Positions 36,638-45,450 of a stretch of DNA of 64,000 bases are shown here, piece after piece; position 1 is the first letter of the stretch, and every line of letters starts with the position of its first letter. A model generated the notes under the pieces. That model saw only the letters and a program-made list of their open reading frames with translations, ran no database searches and had not been told where the DNA came from. Origin of the DNA: an uncultured Prevotellaceae bacterium (GTDB taxonomy: Bacteria > Bacteroidota > Bacteroidia > Bacteroidales > Bacteroidaceae); contig CADADN010000046.1 in the NCBI GenBank assembly GCA_902786665.1, positions 1 through 64,000 on the forward strand, given 5' to 3'. The translations under genes were made by a program, and so were the position numbers.

Positions 36638-37393
36638 ATGAAGATAGCATTGATTGGTTATGGCAAGATGGGAAAGATGATAGAGCAAATAGCCGTGTCC
36701 AGAGGGCATGAGATTGTCAGCATCATCGACATCGACAACCAGGAAGAGTTTGATTCAGAGGCTTTTGCATCAGCAGATGTGGCGATAGAGTTCACATCTC
36801 CCACCGCAGCCTATGGCAATTACCTCAAGGCATTCGCCAAGAATGTCAAGGTCGTTTCCGGTTCCACCGGATGGATGGCCGAGCATGGCGAAGAGGTGCG
36901 CCGCCTCTGCACCGAAGGTGGGCAGACGCTGTTCTGGGCCTCCAACTTCTCCATCGGCGTGGCCATCTTCTCCGCCGTCAACCGTTACCTCGCACGCATC
37001 ATGGACCGTTTCCCGCAATATGACGTGGAGATGGTGGAGACACATCATGTGCACAAGCTCGACGCACCATCGGGGACGGCCATCACTTTGGCTGAGGAAC
37101 TGGTGGAGAACATCGGCAGGAAGAACCGCTGGGTGAAGGGCACGCTCCTTGCTCCCGACGGCACTGTCACAGGCAACACCGACTGTGGCGCCGACGAAGT
37201 GGCGGTGAGCAGCATCAGGCGTGACGAGGTGCCAGGCATCCACACCATCACCTACGACTCAGAGGCCGACAGCATCACCATCACCCACGACGCACATTCC
37301 AGAAAGGGATTCGCACTGGGGGCCGTCCTCGCTGCCGAATACACGGCAGAGCATAGCGGCTTGTTGACCACCAGCGACCTCTTCCAGTTTTAG
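36638..37393 (+). CDS. dapB: 4-hydroxy-tetrahydrodipicolinate reductase
   Basis: A 251-residue cytoplasmic enzyme of the lysine/diaminopimelate pathway. It has the nucleotide-binding MKIALIGYGKMGKMIEQ start, STGW loop, and the signature VEMVETHHVHKLDAPSGTA with the catalytic His pair and Lys. ATG 36638 is used, since upstream codons only add non-conserved residues. The next genes, lepB and aat, lie on the same strand, separated by a repeat array. Confidence 0.95.
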   Translation: MKIALIGYGKMGKMIEQIAVSRGHEIVSIIDIDNQEEFDSEAFASADVAIEFTSPTAAYGNYLKAFAKNVKVVSGSTGWMAEHGEEVRRLCTEGGQTLFWASNFSIGVAIFSAVNRYLARIMDRFPQYDVEMVETHHVHKLDAPSGTAITLAEELVENIGRKNRWVKGTLLAPDGTVTGNTDCGADEVAVSSIRRDEVPGIHTITYDSEADSITITHDAHSRKGFALGAVLAAEYTAEHSGLLTTSDLFQF

Positions 37394-37416
37394 ATAAACT
37401 CCCTGACTCCTGGTAA

Positions 37417-37540
37417 AAGCGAACAAATGTCCTATAACTCCAAATGAAGTGAACAAATGTCCCTTTAACTCCCCTTTAACTCCCCTTTAACTCCTCTTTA
37501 ACTCCAAACGAAGCGAACAAATGTCCCTTTAACTCCTCTA
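37417..37540. repeat. 11-bp tandem array with three GAACAAATGTCC heads
   Basis: GAACAAATGTCC occurs at 37421, 37451 and 37514, each followed by one to four TTTAACTCCCC-like units. It fills the dapB-lepB gap up to the lepB start. Confidence 0.9.
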
Positions 37541-37544
37541 AAAA

Positions 37545-38999
37545 ATGATAGACAAGCGCAAGGCAAACCTCAACATGAAAGTGCAATGGACGAAGTTCAT
37601 CATCGTCCTCGTCCTCTACCTCATATTCCTCTTCTGGGTGAAGAGTTGGCTCGGACTCATCGTCGTGCCATTCATCTACGACGCATACATCTCCAAGAAA
37701 ATCAACTGGCAGTGGTGGAAGGACTCCTCCACGCCCGTGAGGAACATCATGAGTTGGGTGGATGCCATCATCTTCGCACTCATTGCCGTGTATTTCATCA
37801 ACGTCTTCTTCTTCCAAAACTATGTCATACCGTCAAGTTCACTGGAGAAGTCGCTACTCAGGGGTGACTACCTCTTTGTCAGCAAGATGAGTTATGGACC
37901 GAGAATCCCGCAGACACCTCTCACCATGCCGCTCACTCAGCACACTCTGCCCATCTTCAATACCAAATCTTATATCGAATGGCCTCATTGGGACTACAGG
38001 CGTGTGAAAGGCTTTGGAGATGTGCAACTCAACGACATCGTGGTGTTCAACTATCCTGCTGGAGACACCGTGATGATGGCCGACAAATACCAGGCTCAAG
38101 ACTATTATGAAACTTGCTATGCCTTTGGCATGGATGCTTATGGGAACAAGGTGAAGCATGATTCTCTTACATCGCAGCAGCAATGGGACTTCTACCAAAA
38201 GGTGTTGGCAGAGGGAGCAAAGGTTATCAAGGACAACCCGGCTGAGTTCGGCATTGTCGATTCCAGGCCTACCGACCGTCGTGAGAACTATGTGAAGCGG
38301 TGCGTGGGACTGCCGGGCCAGACCCTGCAAATCAAGGAGAAAATCGTTTATCTTGATGGGAAACCCAACAAGGAGCCCGACAATGTGCAGTACTCTTATT
38401 GGGTGAAGCCCAAGCAAGGCATCTCTTCTGTTGATTGGCAAATCAAGATAGTTGAAGTTCAAGAGGAACTTGGTATCACTGATGAGGATTTGGCCGGTGC
38501 TTGCGTTCCGTTGACCAAAAAGGCTGCCGAAGCACTGGCAAAGCGCACCGACCTTGTGGAAAGTGTGAAGATGGTGACCGACGCCGACCAGGCCGACCAG
38601 GGCAAGACCTATCCTGTGACTGCCAATACGGGATGGACCCGCGACAACTATGGCCCCATCTGGATTCCCGCCAAGGGAAAGAGCATCAAACTCACGATGG
38701 ACAACATCGCCGTTTATGAAAGGCCCATCCGTGTGTATGAGGGGAATCAGCTTGAGGTGAAGGACGGGAAAATCTACATCAATGGAAAAGAGACGACAGA
38801 GTACACCTTCAAGATGGACTACTATTGGATGATGGGCGACAACCGCCACAACTCCCTCGACTCCCGCTACTGGGGCTTCGTGCCAGAAGACCACGTGGTG
38901 GGCAAACCCATCTTCATCTGGCTTTCCATCAACCCCGAGAGCGTAGGGTCGAAAATCAGATGGAACAGGCTCTTCAACAAGGTGGACAACATCAAGTAG
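37545..38999 (+). CDS. lepB: Signal peptidase I
   Basis: A 484-residue inner-membrane protease that removes Sec signal peptides. After an N-terminal pair of membrane segments (FIIVLVLYLIFLFWV; AIIFALIAVYFINVFFF) the catalytic serine lies in VIPSSSLEKSLLRGDYLFVSK and the lysine in RRENYVKRCVGLPGQTL. The C-terminal GDNRHNSLDSRYWGFVPEDHVVGKP box is intact. It is much longer than the E. coli enzyme because of insertions between the Ser and Lys boxes and between the Lys box and box E, as in other Bacteroidales. The aat gene follows after 6 bp. Confidence 0.95.
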   Translation: MIDKRKANLNMKVQWTKFIIVLVLYLIFLFWVKSWLGLIVVPFIYDAYISKKINWQWWKDSSTPVRNIMSWVDAIIFALIAVYFINVFFFQNYVIPSSSLEKSLLRGDYLFVSKMSYGPRIPQTPLTMPLTQHTLPIFNTKSYIEWPHWDYRRVKGFGDVQLNDIVVFNYPAGDTVMMADKYQAQDYYETCYAFGMDAYGNKVKHDSLTSQQQWDFYQKVLAEGAKVIKDNPAEFGIVDSRPTDRRENYVKRCVGLPGQTLQIKEKIVYLDGKPNKEPDNVQYSYWVKPKQGISSVDWQIKIVEVQEELGITDEDLAGACVPLTKKAAEALAKRTDLVESVKMVTDADQADQGKTYPVTANTGWTRDNYGPIWIPAKGKSIKLTMDNIAVYERPIRVYEGNQLEVKDGKIYINGKETTEYTFKMDYYWMMGDNRHNSLDSRYWGFVPEDHVVGKPIFIWLSINPESVGSKIRWNRLFNKVDNIK

Positions 39000-39005
39000 G
39001 AGTGC

Positions 39006-39665
39006 ATGGTATTCCAACTCAATGAGGAAATCGCCTTCCCAGACCCCCGCTTAGGGGAGGAGAGCGGCTTGTTTGCCGTGGGAGGCGACCTCTCTCCAGA
39101 GAGGCTGATGCTGGCCTATGCCCACGGCATCTTTCCTTGGTTCTCTTTCCGCCACGGACAAATCCAATGGTTTTGCCCCATGCAACGCTTTGTCATCTTT
39201 CCAAAAGAAATCCATGTGTCGCATTCCATGCGCACGCTCTTGAGGAAGGAAAAATACCATATGAGCATCAACAAGGCATTCCCGCAGGTCATACGCAATT
39301 GCAGCACCGTCAACGGGCGAGTGAACGAGGAGTATGCTTGGCTGGGTGATGACATCATCAAGGCTTACACCCGCTTGCATGACATGGGGCTTGTCGCCAG
39401 CGTGGAAGTGTGGGAGGGCGAATGTCTGGTGGGCGGACTATATGGAGTCACCGTCGGTAGGGCTTTCATAGGGGAGAGCATGTTCTCGCTCGTGCCAAGT
39501 GGCAGCAAGATGGCTCTCATCTACCTCGCAATAGTACTTGAACGCCATGGGGGCACTCTCATCGACTGCCAGATAGAAACCCCGCACCTCAAGAGCATGG
39601 GAGGGCGTTACATCTCCTACGACGAGTATCTCAAACTGCTCAGGGGAGGGCAAGAGGAAGGCTGA
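39006..39665 (+). CDS. aat: Leucyl/phenylalanyl-tRNA--protein transferase
   Basis: A 219-residue enzyme that attaches Leu or Phe to N-terminal Arg/Lys of proteins, marking them for ClpS-ClpA. Signatures: FPDPRLGEESGLFAVGGDLSPERLMLAYAHGIFPW, VGGLYGVTVGRAFIGESMFS and LIDCQIETPHLKSMGG. Its partners clpS and clpA are the next two genes, so the entire N-end-rule branch is clustered at 39006-42839. Confidence 0.96.
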   Translation: MVFQLNEEIAFPDPRLGEESGLFAVGGDLSPERLMLAYAHGIFPWFSFRHGQIQWFCPMQRFVIFPKEIHVSHSMRTLLRKEKYHMSINKAFPQVIRNCSTVNGRVNEEYAWLGDDIIKAYTRLHDMGLVASVEVWEGECLVGGLYGVTVGRAFIGESMFSLVPSGSKMALIYLAIVLERHGGTLIDCQIETPHLKSMGGRYISYDEYLKLLRGGQEEG

Positions 39666-39823
39666 CACGGATAGCCTCCTACTTGCTCCTATTCCCTCCT
39701 GATTGCTCCTAAACCCTTCCTGTTTGTTCCTAAAACTTCCCGTGATCTCTTGACATAAATCAAGAAAAAGGGTATTTTTTACAATCATTCTTCTTTTCCC
39801 TTGGAAATGTGGGAAAACGTCCT

Positions 39824-39909
39824 TACCTTTGCATCGTGTTTTTCATAGTATTAGATTTAAGGTTAACAAGGTAGGGACTCGGCGGAGCCCCATTTTTTTT
39901 GTCCCTACC
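39824..39909 (+). ncRNA. Candidate small RNA or leader with terminator and competing hairpin
   Basis: TACCTTTG (39824-39831) with a TTG 20 nt upstream looks like a promoter. The presumed transcript contains TATTAGATTTAAGGTTAAC, then GGGACTC/GAGCCCC (39874-39891, one mismatch) followed by eight T: an intrinsic terminator about 60 nt after the start. GGTAGGGAC (39870-39878) is also the exact complement of GTCCCTACC (39901-39909) just past the T-run, so two structures compete. No coding frame is seen. It may be a free RNA or the 5' leader of clpS, but a second promoter sits right before clpS. Confidence 0.5.
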
Positions 39910-39962
39910 CGAAATGGTCTTTTGTGAAGTTAACGAAGTTGTCGAACGATATTCCTTTTATG

Positions 39963-40262
39963 TAAGAAGTTAGAGAAGTTAAAGAAGTTATCGCTTCGCT
40001 CGAAGTTATCGACGATACTCCGCGAGCAGCGGTGTCTTTGGCAAAACAAATGTCTCCAACTTCTCTAACTTCTCTAGTTATCGACGATACTCCGCGAGCA
40101 GCGATGTCTTTGGCAAAACAAATGTCTCCAAACGATACTCCGCGAGCAGCGATGTCTTTGGCAAAACAAATGTCTTTAACTTCTTGTAACTTCTCTAACT
40201 TCTTTAACTTCTAAAAAACTTCTCCAACTTCTCCAACTTCTCTAACTTCTCTAACTTCTCTA
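39963..40262. repeat. 9-bp arrays with three 44-bp repeats
   Basis: GAAGTTAGA-type units (39963-39990) and TAACTTCTC-type units surround three near-identical 44-bp copies at 40012-40055, 40084-40127 and 40132-40175, each starting ACGATACTCCGCGAGCAGCG and ending ACAAATGTCT. With the candidate RNA this fills the 643-bp gap 39666-40308; 39680-39740 also holds a degenerate CTCCTAATTCC-type array. Confidence 0.9.
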
Positions 40263-40270
40263 ATATTTAT

Positions 40271-40302
40271 TTTGTCTTTTCCTTCCAAAGCATTACCTTT
40301 GC
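40271..40302 (+). promoter_or_regulatory. clpS promoter
   Basis: TTTG (40271-40274), 19-nt spacer, TACCTTTGC (40294-40302); the start codon ATG 40309 is only 6 nt further, so the leader is very short or absent. Confidence 0.75.
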
Positions 40303-40308
40303 AATACC

Positions 40309-40611
40309 ATGGCAAAGGAACAGTCTTCAGTAAAAGAGCGCCAGCGCACAGGTTTGCGCGAGCCGCGTCGCTATAAGGTTTATATCCACAATGATGACTT
40401 CACCACGATGGACTTTGTGGTGAAAATTCTGAAAGTGGTCTTTTTCAAAAGCGAGGCAGAGGCCCAGACCATCATGCTCAATGTCCACCATAGCGACAAG
40501 GGCTTGGTAGGGGTGTATAGTTATGACGTGGCAGTGTCGAAGATGCGGCTTGCCACACAGATGGCCCGCGATGAGGGCTTTCCATTGCGTATCACCGTTG
40601 TACCAGAGTAA
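40309..40611 (+). CDS. clpS: ATP-dependent Clp protease adaptor ClpS
   Basis: A 100-residue adaptor that delivers N-degron substrates to ClpA. Core motif YIHNDDFTTMDFVVKILKVVF, with the conserved substrate-pocket Asp/Asp-Phe and TMDFV, followed by IMLNVHHSDKGLVGVYSYDVAVSKM. Two bases separate it from clpA, so they form one operon. Confidence 0.95.
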   Translation: MAKEQSSVKERQRTGLREPRRYKVYIHNDDFTTMDFVVKILKVVFFKSEAEAQTIMLNVHHSDKGLVGVYSYDVAVSKMRLATQMARDEGFPLRITVVPE

Positions 40612-40613
40612 GA

Positions 40614-42839
40614 ATGCCACAAATCACATTTTCCAATAACGCCCATAAGGCGCTTCAAGACGCCTGGCGCATAGCTGCCGACAACAGGCATCAGTTTGTC
40701 ACACCCGAGCACCTCCTTTTTGCCCTCTTGGGGCAGAGAGCATTCCAAGAGGCCTTGGAGTGTTTCACAGAGAGTACGAAGGAACTTTCCAACAAGTTGT
40801 TGGAATACCTCAACAGCATGGAGCGAATGCCCGACTTGGGCGATGGTGCTCCCACCATCAATATGTCGCAACAGATGGAGCAGATGATCATCAGGGCCAA
40901 CAGCCAGGTGGAGTCCTCCTCCGCCGAGCGCGTGGACGTGCCTCATATGGTGAGTGCGATGCTTCAACTCTCCGACTCCCAAGCCAATTACCTGCTTACC
41001 AACACGGTGGATGGCGACACCCCCAATTTCCTCAGCATACTCGTCTCACAATATGAGGAAAACGACGCGATGGCGGAAGAGGGTGAGGAGCGTGAAGAGG
41101 AGGCGTGGCGCACCCAGGTGGTCTGTCTCAACGACAATGTGGCGTCATACAACCCACTCATAGGACGCGAGGAAGAGTTGGAGCGCACCATCCAGGTGCT
41201 CTGCCGCAAGGAGAAGAACAACCCGCTCCATGTGGGTGAGCCGGGTGTGGGAAAGACCGCCCTTGTCATCGGCCTTGCCGCACGCATCGTGGAGGGCAGG
41301 GTGCCGCCGCGTTTGAGAAACAGCCGCATCTACCAACTCGACCTGGGCAACCTGCTCGCCGGGACGCAGTTCAGGGGTGACTTTGAGAAACGCATCAAAA
41401 CCATCATGGAGGGAGTGAAGCGCGAGGGCAACGCCATCGTCTATATCGACGAGATACACAATCTCGTGGGTGCCGGGCGCACCGGTGACGGGTCGATGGA
41501 CGCCTCCAACATGCTCAAACCCTATCTCGAAGGTGGCGACATCCGCTTTATCGGTTCCACCACCTACGAGGAATACAACCGTTATTTCTCCAGGAGCAGG
41601 GGCATCGTCAGGCGCTTCCAGCAAATCGACATCAACGAGCCTTCTGTAGAGGAGACCGTGAATATCCTCAAGGGGCTGAGGCCGAAATACGAGGAATTCC
41701 ACCATGTCACCTATCCTGATGAAACCATAGAATATGCCGTCAACGCCAGTGCCAAGCATGTCAACGACCGTTTCCTGCCCGACAAGGCAATCGACCTCAT
41801 CGACGAGGCAGGAGCCTATCGTGAAATCCATCCCGTGGAGGGTAGCGACGTGGTGGACAAGGCACTCATCGCCGACATCCTGGCGAAGATATGCAAGGTG
41901 GATGCCATGGCGATGAAGGATGACGACACTGCCAACATGGAGACGCTTCTCGAGCGTGTCAGTGCCAGCATCTATGGGCAGGACGAGGCGGTGCGTCAGG
42001 TGGTGGAGGCCATCCAGATGGCCAAGGCCGGTCTCCTGGAGGATGACAAGCCTTTGGCTTCATTGCTCTTCGTGGGTCCCACGGGTGTGGGAAAGACGGA
42101 GGTGGCGAAGGTGCTCGCCCGTGAGATGGGTGTGCAACTGGTCAGGTTTGACATGAGTGAATACACGGAGAAGCACACCGTGGCGAAACTCATTGGGTCG
42201 CCGGCCGGTTATGTGGGGTATGAGGATGGCGGCTTGCTCACCGATGCCATCCGCAAGACACCCAATTGCGTGTTGCTGCTCGATGAGATAGAGAAGGCGC
42301 ACCCTGACATCTACAACATCCTGCTTCAGGTGATGGACTACGCCAAATTGACCGACAACAAGGGGCGAAAGGCCGACTTCCGCAACGTGGTGCTCATTAT
42401 GACATCCAATGCCGGGGCACAGTATGCCGCACAGGCTTCCGTGGGATTCGGCGACAGGGTGCCGGCGGGTGAGGCGATGATGCGGCAGGTGAAGCGCACC
42501 TTCAAGCCGGAGTTCATCAACCGACTTTCTGCCACCGTGGTGTTCAACGATATGGACCGCACCATGGCTTCCTTGATTCTTGACAAGAAACTCAGGGAAC
42601 TCGATGCCAAACTTGCTGCCCGCAAGGTCACGATGAAGCTTGGCAGAGATGCCCGCGAGATGTTGCTCACCAAGGGATTCACCCGTGAGTATGGCGGTCG
42701 CGAAATCGACAGGGTCATCGCCCACGACTTGAAGCCGTTGCTCATGCGAGAGATTCTTTTTGGAAGGCTCAAGAATGGAGGAACTGTCACCCTGGCTGTC
42801 AAAGAGGGTGCGCTGGTCTTGGAAGTGGAAGATAACTAA
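40614..42839 (+). CDS. clpA: ATP-dependent Clp protease ATP-binding subunit ClpA
   Basis: A 741-residue AAA+ unfoldase. N domain about 1-140 (Clp_N repeats, [11 protein letters not shown]); first AAA module with Walker [10 protein letters not shown] and Walker [14 protein letters not shown]; second with Walker [13 protein letters not shown], Walker [13 protein letters not shown] and the C-terminal [11 protein letters not shown] sensor region. No M-domain insertion is present, which separates it from ClpB and ClpC. The first Walker A context reads [13 protein letters not shown], where the family usually has LLVGEPG. clpP is not in the window. Confidence 0.95.
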   Translation: MPQITFSNNAHKALQDAWRIAADNRHQFVTPEHLLFALLGQRAFQEALECFTESTKELSNKLLEYLNSMERMPDLGDGAPTINMSQQMEQMIIRANSQVESSSAERVDVPHMVSAMLQLSDSQANYLLTNTVDGDTPNFLSILVSQYEENDAMAEEGEEREEEAWRTQVVCLNDNVASYNPLIGREEELERTIQVLCRKEKNNPLHVGEPGVGKTALVIGLAARIVEGRVPPRLRNSRIYQLDLGNLLAGTQFRGDFEKRIKTIMEGVKREGNAIVYIDEIHNLVGAGRTGDGSMDASNMLKPYLEGGDIRFIGSTTYEEYNRYFSRSRGIVRRFQQIDINEPSVEETVNILKGLRPKYEEFHHVTYPDETIEYAVNASAKHVNDRFLPDKAIDLIDEAGAYREIHPVEGSDVVDKALIADILAKICKVDAMAMKDDDTANMETLLERVSASIYGQDEAVRQVVEAIQMAKAGLLEDDKPLASLLFVGPTGVGKTEVAKVLAREMGVQLVRFDMSEYTEKHTVAKLIGSPAGYVGYEDGGLLTDAIRKTPNCVLLLDEIEKAHPDIYNILLQVMDYAKLTDNKGRKADFRNVVLIMTSNAGAQYAAQASVGFGDRVPAGEAMMRQVKRTFKPEFINRLSATVVFNDMDRTMASLILDKKLRELDAKLAARKVTMKLGRDAREMLLTKGFTREYGGREIDRVIAHDLKPLLMREILFGRLKNGGTVTLAVKEGALVLEVEDN

Positions 42840-42955
42840 AAAGCTCTAGAAGCCCCTGGGAAAACTAGAAGCCCTAGGCTGTCCTGGTTTTCCTAGAACT
42901 TCCTAGAGCCTCCTAGAACTTCCTATAATCTCCTAAAACTTCCTATTGCTTCTTA
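42840..42955. repeat. 10-bp tandem array after clpA
   Basis: Degenerate units like AGAACTTCCT, AGAGCCTCCT, ATAATCTCCT, AAAACTTCCT fill the gap between convergent clpA and the hydrolase gene. Confidence 0.85.
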
Positions 42956-42956
42956 T

Positions 42957-43952
42957 TCATTGCCCTCCGAGGCGGCTGAAATACTCAGCGATTTCATCCC
43001 AGGTCTTGAAGGCGTCGCTTCCAATGGGGATGACCGTTCCCATGAATTGCTCGTTGGGAGCGGTGTCGATGAGATAGTCGCCCATGAGCAGTTGCTTGTC
43101 GTTGGTGAAGATGACGTGGTTGTAGGTGGGAGCGTCGAACTGCTGTTCGAGCCACGTGAGGGTCTCCGCCATCGCCGGGCGGTTGTTGAAGTCGGCGGGA
43201 GCCACGAAATACACGTTGTAGGATTCCAAAAGTTGTCGGAAGGTCTTTTGCGAACTGCTGCGAGGCTGTCCGAGTCGGTCGGTGACGCTGTCTGCCGTGA
43301 TGAGCACCACGGGACGCTGCCGGCCTTCCTGCAGGTCGTCAATCCACCTGATGACAGGCATCACGGCATGCATGTAGGAGCGGTCGTCCATGCGATGCTC
43401 TCCGTGGAAATGGATGGCTGTGGGGTAGTGCTCGCGGAAGAGGACCCAGGTGTCGACAGTGGTGTCGGCATCGCCGAAGAGCCCCCACACACGCTTCCGT
43501 TCCTCGTCGTTCACACCGCTGAAACATTGCTCTGAGACGAGGCGGTATTCCTTCACAATGTTGTTGTCGACGAAGAATTTCTGCACACCGTCCTTGCGGG
43601 GGTTGAAAAAGGTCTGAGCCCCGGTGAGGCCATGCTGCTGCATGGTGTCTGCGATGCAGAATGCGGGGTTGATGACGATGCGGTCGTAGCCGTAGAGTTG
43701 TTCGGTGTACATGCCGCCCATCGACGTGCCGATGATGAGGTCGGGCTGCTCCTCTTCGCACAGGCGGTGGAGCAGGTCGAGGGCCTCCTGCGGATGCAGC
43801 GGCATGTCCTCGGCGATGATGGTGGCGTTGCACAACACATTTCGCAGGCGTGCGACGGTGCCGGTCTGCGCGGAGGAGCCGAAGCCATGCACATACATCA
43901 CTTTCTTGCCCGACATCAGGTCGGGGAATTGCTTCACATATTTGTTTTCCAT
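42957..43952 (-). CDS. YqiA-like alpha/beta hydrolase fused to a degenerate HAD nucleotidase-like domain
   Basis: A 331-residue two-domain protein. Residues about 15-205 are an esterase of the YqiA/YcfP type: VMYVHGFGSS, nucleophile Ser77 in IIGTSMGGMY, acid in GLFGDADTTVD (Asp161/163) and His186 in HGEHRMDDRSY. Residues about 213-330 resemble 5'(3')-deoxyribonucleotidases: the C-terminal YNHVIFTNDKQLLMGDYLID and GSDAFKTWDEIAEYF are characteristic, but the DxD site reads ITADSVTD, with Thr in place of the nucleophilic Asp. ATG 43952 is used: the upstream ATG (43976) lies in a terminator. Substrates unknown; the second domain is probably non-catalytic. Confidence 0.8.
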   Translation of the reverse strand: MENKYVKQFPDLMSGKKVMYVHGFGSSAQTGTVARLRNVLCNATIIAEDMPLHPQEALDLLHRLCEEEQPDLIIGTSMGGMYTEQLYGYDRIVINPAFCIADTMQQHGLTGAQTFFNPRKDGVQKFFVDNNIVKEYRLVSEQCFSGVNDEERKRVWGLFGDADTTVDTWVLFREHYPTAIHFHGEHRMDDRSYMHAVMPVIRWIDDLQEGRQRPVVLITADSVTDRLGQPRSSSQKTFRQLLESYNVYFVAPADFNNRPAMAETLTWLEQQFDAPTYNHVIFTNDKQLLMGDYLIDTAPNEQFMGTVIPIGSDAFKTWDEIAEYFSRLGGQ

Positions 43953-43968
43953 TTGGCTTGAAGGGTGA

Positions 43969-43994
43969 AAAAGCACCTCGAAGGAGGTGCTTTT
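43969..43994. terminator. Terminator of the oxidoreductase operon
   Basis: AAAAGCACCTC / GAGGTGCTTTT with a GAAG loop; perfect 11-bp stem with T runs on both strands. It ends the minus-strand operon coming from 44107. Confidence 0.9.
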
Positions 43995-43995
43995 G

Positions 43996-44100
43996 GGTGA
44001 GCCTAGGGTCTCTGGTATTCCTAGTATTCCTAGGGTCTCTAGTGTTCCTAGGGTTTCTAGTGTTCCTAGGGTTTCTAGTGTCTCTAGTGTTCCTGGAAGT
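43996..44100. repeat. 9-bp CTAGGGTCT-type tandem array
   Basis: About eleven units (CCTAGGGTCT, CTAGTGTTC, CTAGGGTTT) between the oxidoreductase gamma gene and its terminator. Confidence 0.9.
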
Positions 44101-44106
44101 AAGCTG

Positions 44107-44649
44107 CTATTTCTTCTCCATAATTTCTCCGCCGGCGCGGATGGCCTCCATGTTGAGCGGGATGAGGTCGTGATGACGCTCGGGAAGCGTCTTGCGCAGG
44201 GCCTTTTCCAGTCCTTCGTTGGTGACGACGGGACAGACGTGGAGCAGACCTCCGAGGACGATCATGTTGAAGATTTTGGAGTTTTTCATCTCTGCCGCCT
44301 TGTCCATGGCGCTGATGCTGTATATTTCGATGTCATCGCGCGTTGGCGGATTGATGATGCCGTAGCTGTCGTAGATGAGTATGCCACCGGGTTTCACCTT
44401 CGGTTCAAACTTGTCAAGTGAAGGTTGGTTGAGTACGATGGCTATGTCGTAGCGGCTGAGGATGGGCGAAGAGATTCGTTCGTCGCTCACGATGACTGTC
44501 ACGTTGGCCGTTCCTCCGCGTTGCTCGGGGCCGTAAGCAGGCATCCATGTGACCTCCTTGCCCTCCATGAGTCCCGAATAGGCCAGGATCTTTCCCATGG
44601 AAAGGACGCCCTGTCCACCGAATCCGGATATGATGATTTCTTTTTTCAT
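44107..44649 (-). CDS. 2-oxoacid:ferredoxin oxidoreductase, gamma subunit
   Basis: A 180-residue catalytic-domain gamma subunit: IIISGFGGQGVLSMGKILAYSGLMEGKEVTWMPAYGPEQRGGTANVTVI is the canonical POR_gamma start (glycine loop and PEQRGG). Last gene of a four-subunit complex (ferredoxin, alpha, beta, gamma order), which decarboxylates a 2-oxoacid to its acyl-CoA with reduction of ferredoxin. The substrate may be 2-oxoglutarate or a branched-chain 2-oxoacid; sequence alone does not decide. Confidence 0.92.
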   Translation of the reverse strand: MKKEIIISGFGGQGVLSMGKILAYSGLMEGKEVTWMPAYGPEQRGGTANVTVIVSDERISSPILSRYDIAIVLNQPSLDKFEPKVKPGGILIYDSYGIINPPTRDDIEIYSISAMDKAAEMKNSKIFNMIVLGGLLHVCPVVTNEGLEKALRKTLPERHHDLIPLNMEAIRAGGEIMEKK

Positions 44650-44676
44650 ATATCTTTAGTCTTTAGTCTTTCATCT

Positions 44677-45450
44677 TTAATCTTCAGTGGTGTCTTTCAA
44701 GTCGCCTTTGGGGTAGAATTTGAACATGTTCTCCTGCATCCATTCGTTGGCCTTCTTCGGAGTGAGTTTCCACCCGCTGCTGCAGGTGCTGACAAACTCC
44801 ACGAGGCAAGAGCCTTTGCCGGCCATGGAGGCCTCGAAAGCCTTGCGCAGTGCTTTCTTCGCCTTTCGGATGGCGGCGACGTTCTCCACGCTCTGCCTTG
44901 TGACATAGCAGGTGCCTTCGAGTGTCGCGGCGATTTCCGTGATTTTCAAAGGGTAGCCATGTAGTGCCGGTTCGCGTCCGTATGGGCATGTGGAGGTTTT
45001 CTGTCCCAAGAGGGTGGTGGGTGCCATCTGTCCTCCTGTCATGCCGTAGATGGCATTGTTGATGAAGATGATGACGATGTGCTCGCCACGGTTCAAGGCG
45101 TGAATGGTCTCGCAGGCTCCGATGCATGCGAGGTCGCCGTCGCCCTGGTATGTGAAGACGAGGCGGTCGGGCCATAGTCGCTTGATGCCGGTGGCGACGG
45201 CGGGTGCGCGTCCGTGGGCGGCTTCCTGCCAGTCGATGTCGATGTATTTGTAGGCGAAGACACCGCATCCCACGGGTGAGATGCCAACAGTCTTCTCCTC
45301 CATCCCCATGTCTTCTATCACTTCGGCGATGAGTTTGTGCACCACTCCGTGGGAGCATCCGGGGCAGTAGTGCATCGGTGTTTCGTTGAGGAGCGTCGGT
45401 TTCTTGTAAACCAGGTTCTCCGGACTGATGATATCGTTTGCTTCCATCAT
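44677..45450 (-). CDS. 2-oxoacid:ferredoxin oxidoreductase, beta (TPP-binding) subunit
   Basis: A 257-residue thiamine-diphosphate subunit. YCPGCSHG with its iron-sulfur or structural cysteines near residue 28, the SPVGCGVFAYKY segment, and the TPP motif GDGDLACIGACETIHALNRGEHIVIIFINNAIYGMTGGQ. The length and the absence of a ferredoxin domain fit a separate beta chain. It overlaps the alpha gene by 4 bp. Confidence 0.93.
   Translation of the reverse strand: MMEANDIISPENLVYKKPTLLNETPMHYCPGCSHGVVHKLIAEVIEDMGMEEKTVGISPVGCGVFAYKYIDIDWQEAAHGRAPAVATGIKRLWPDRLVFTYQGDGDLACIGACETIHALNRGEHIVIIFINNAIYGMTGGQMAPTTLLGQKTSTCPYGREPALHGYPLKITEIAATLEGTCYVTRQSVENVAAIRKAKKALRKAFEASMAGKGSCLVEFVSTCSSGWKLTPKKANEWMQENMFKFYPKGDLKDTTED

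Noticed and set aside
37854..39017. 387-codon minus-strand open frame inside lepB
   Set aside because: Antisense shadow of signal peptidase I; no recognisable protein.
40032..40214. 60-codon open frame with MSLAKQMS repeats
   Set aside because: Produced by the 44-bp and 9-bp repeats; no start signal or conserved-looking sequence.
43953..43976. Earlier start codon for the YqiA-like hydrolase
   Set aside because: It lies inside a perfect terminator hairpin and adds non-conserved residues.
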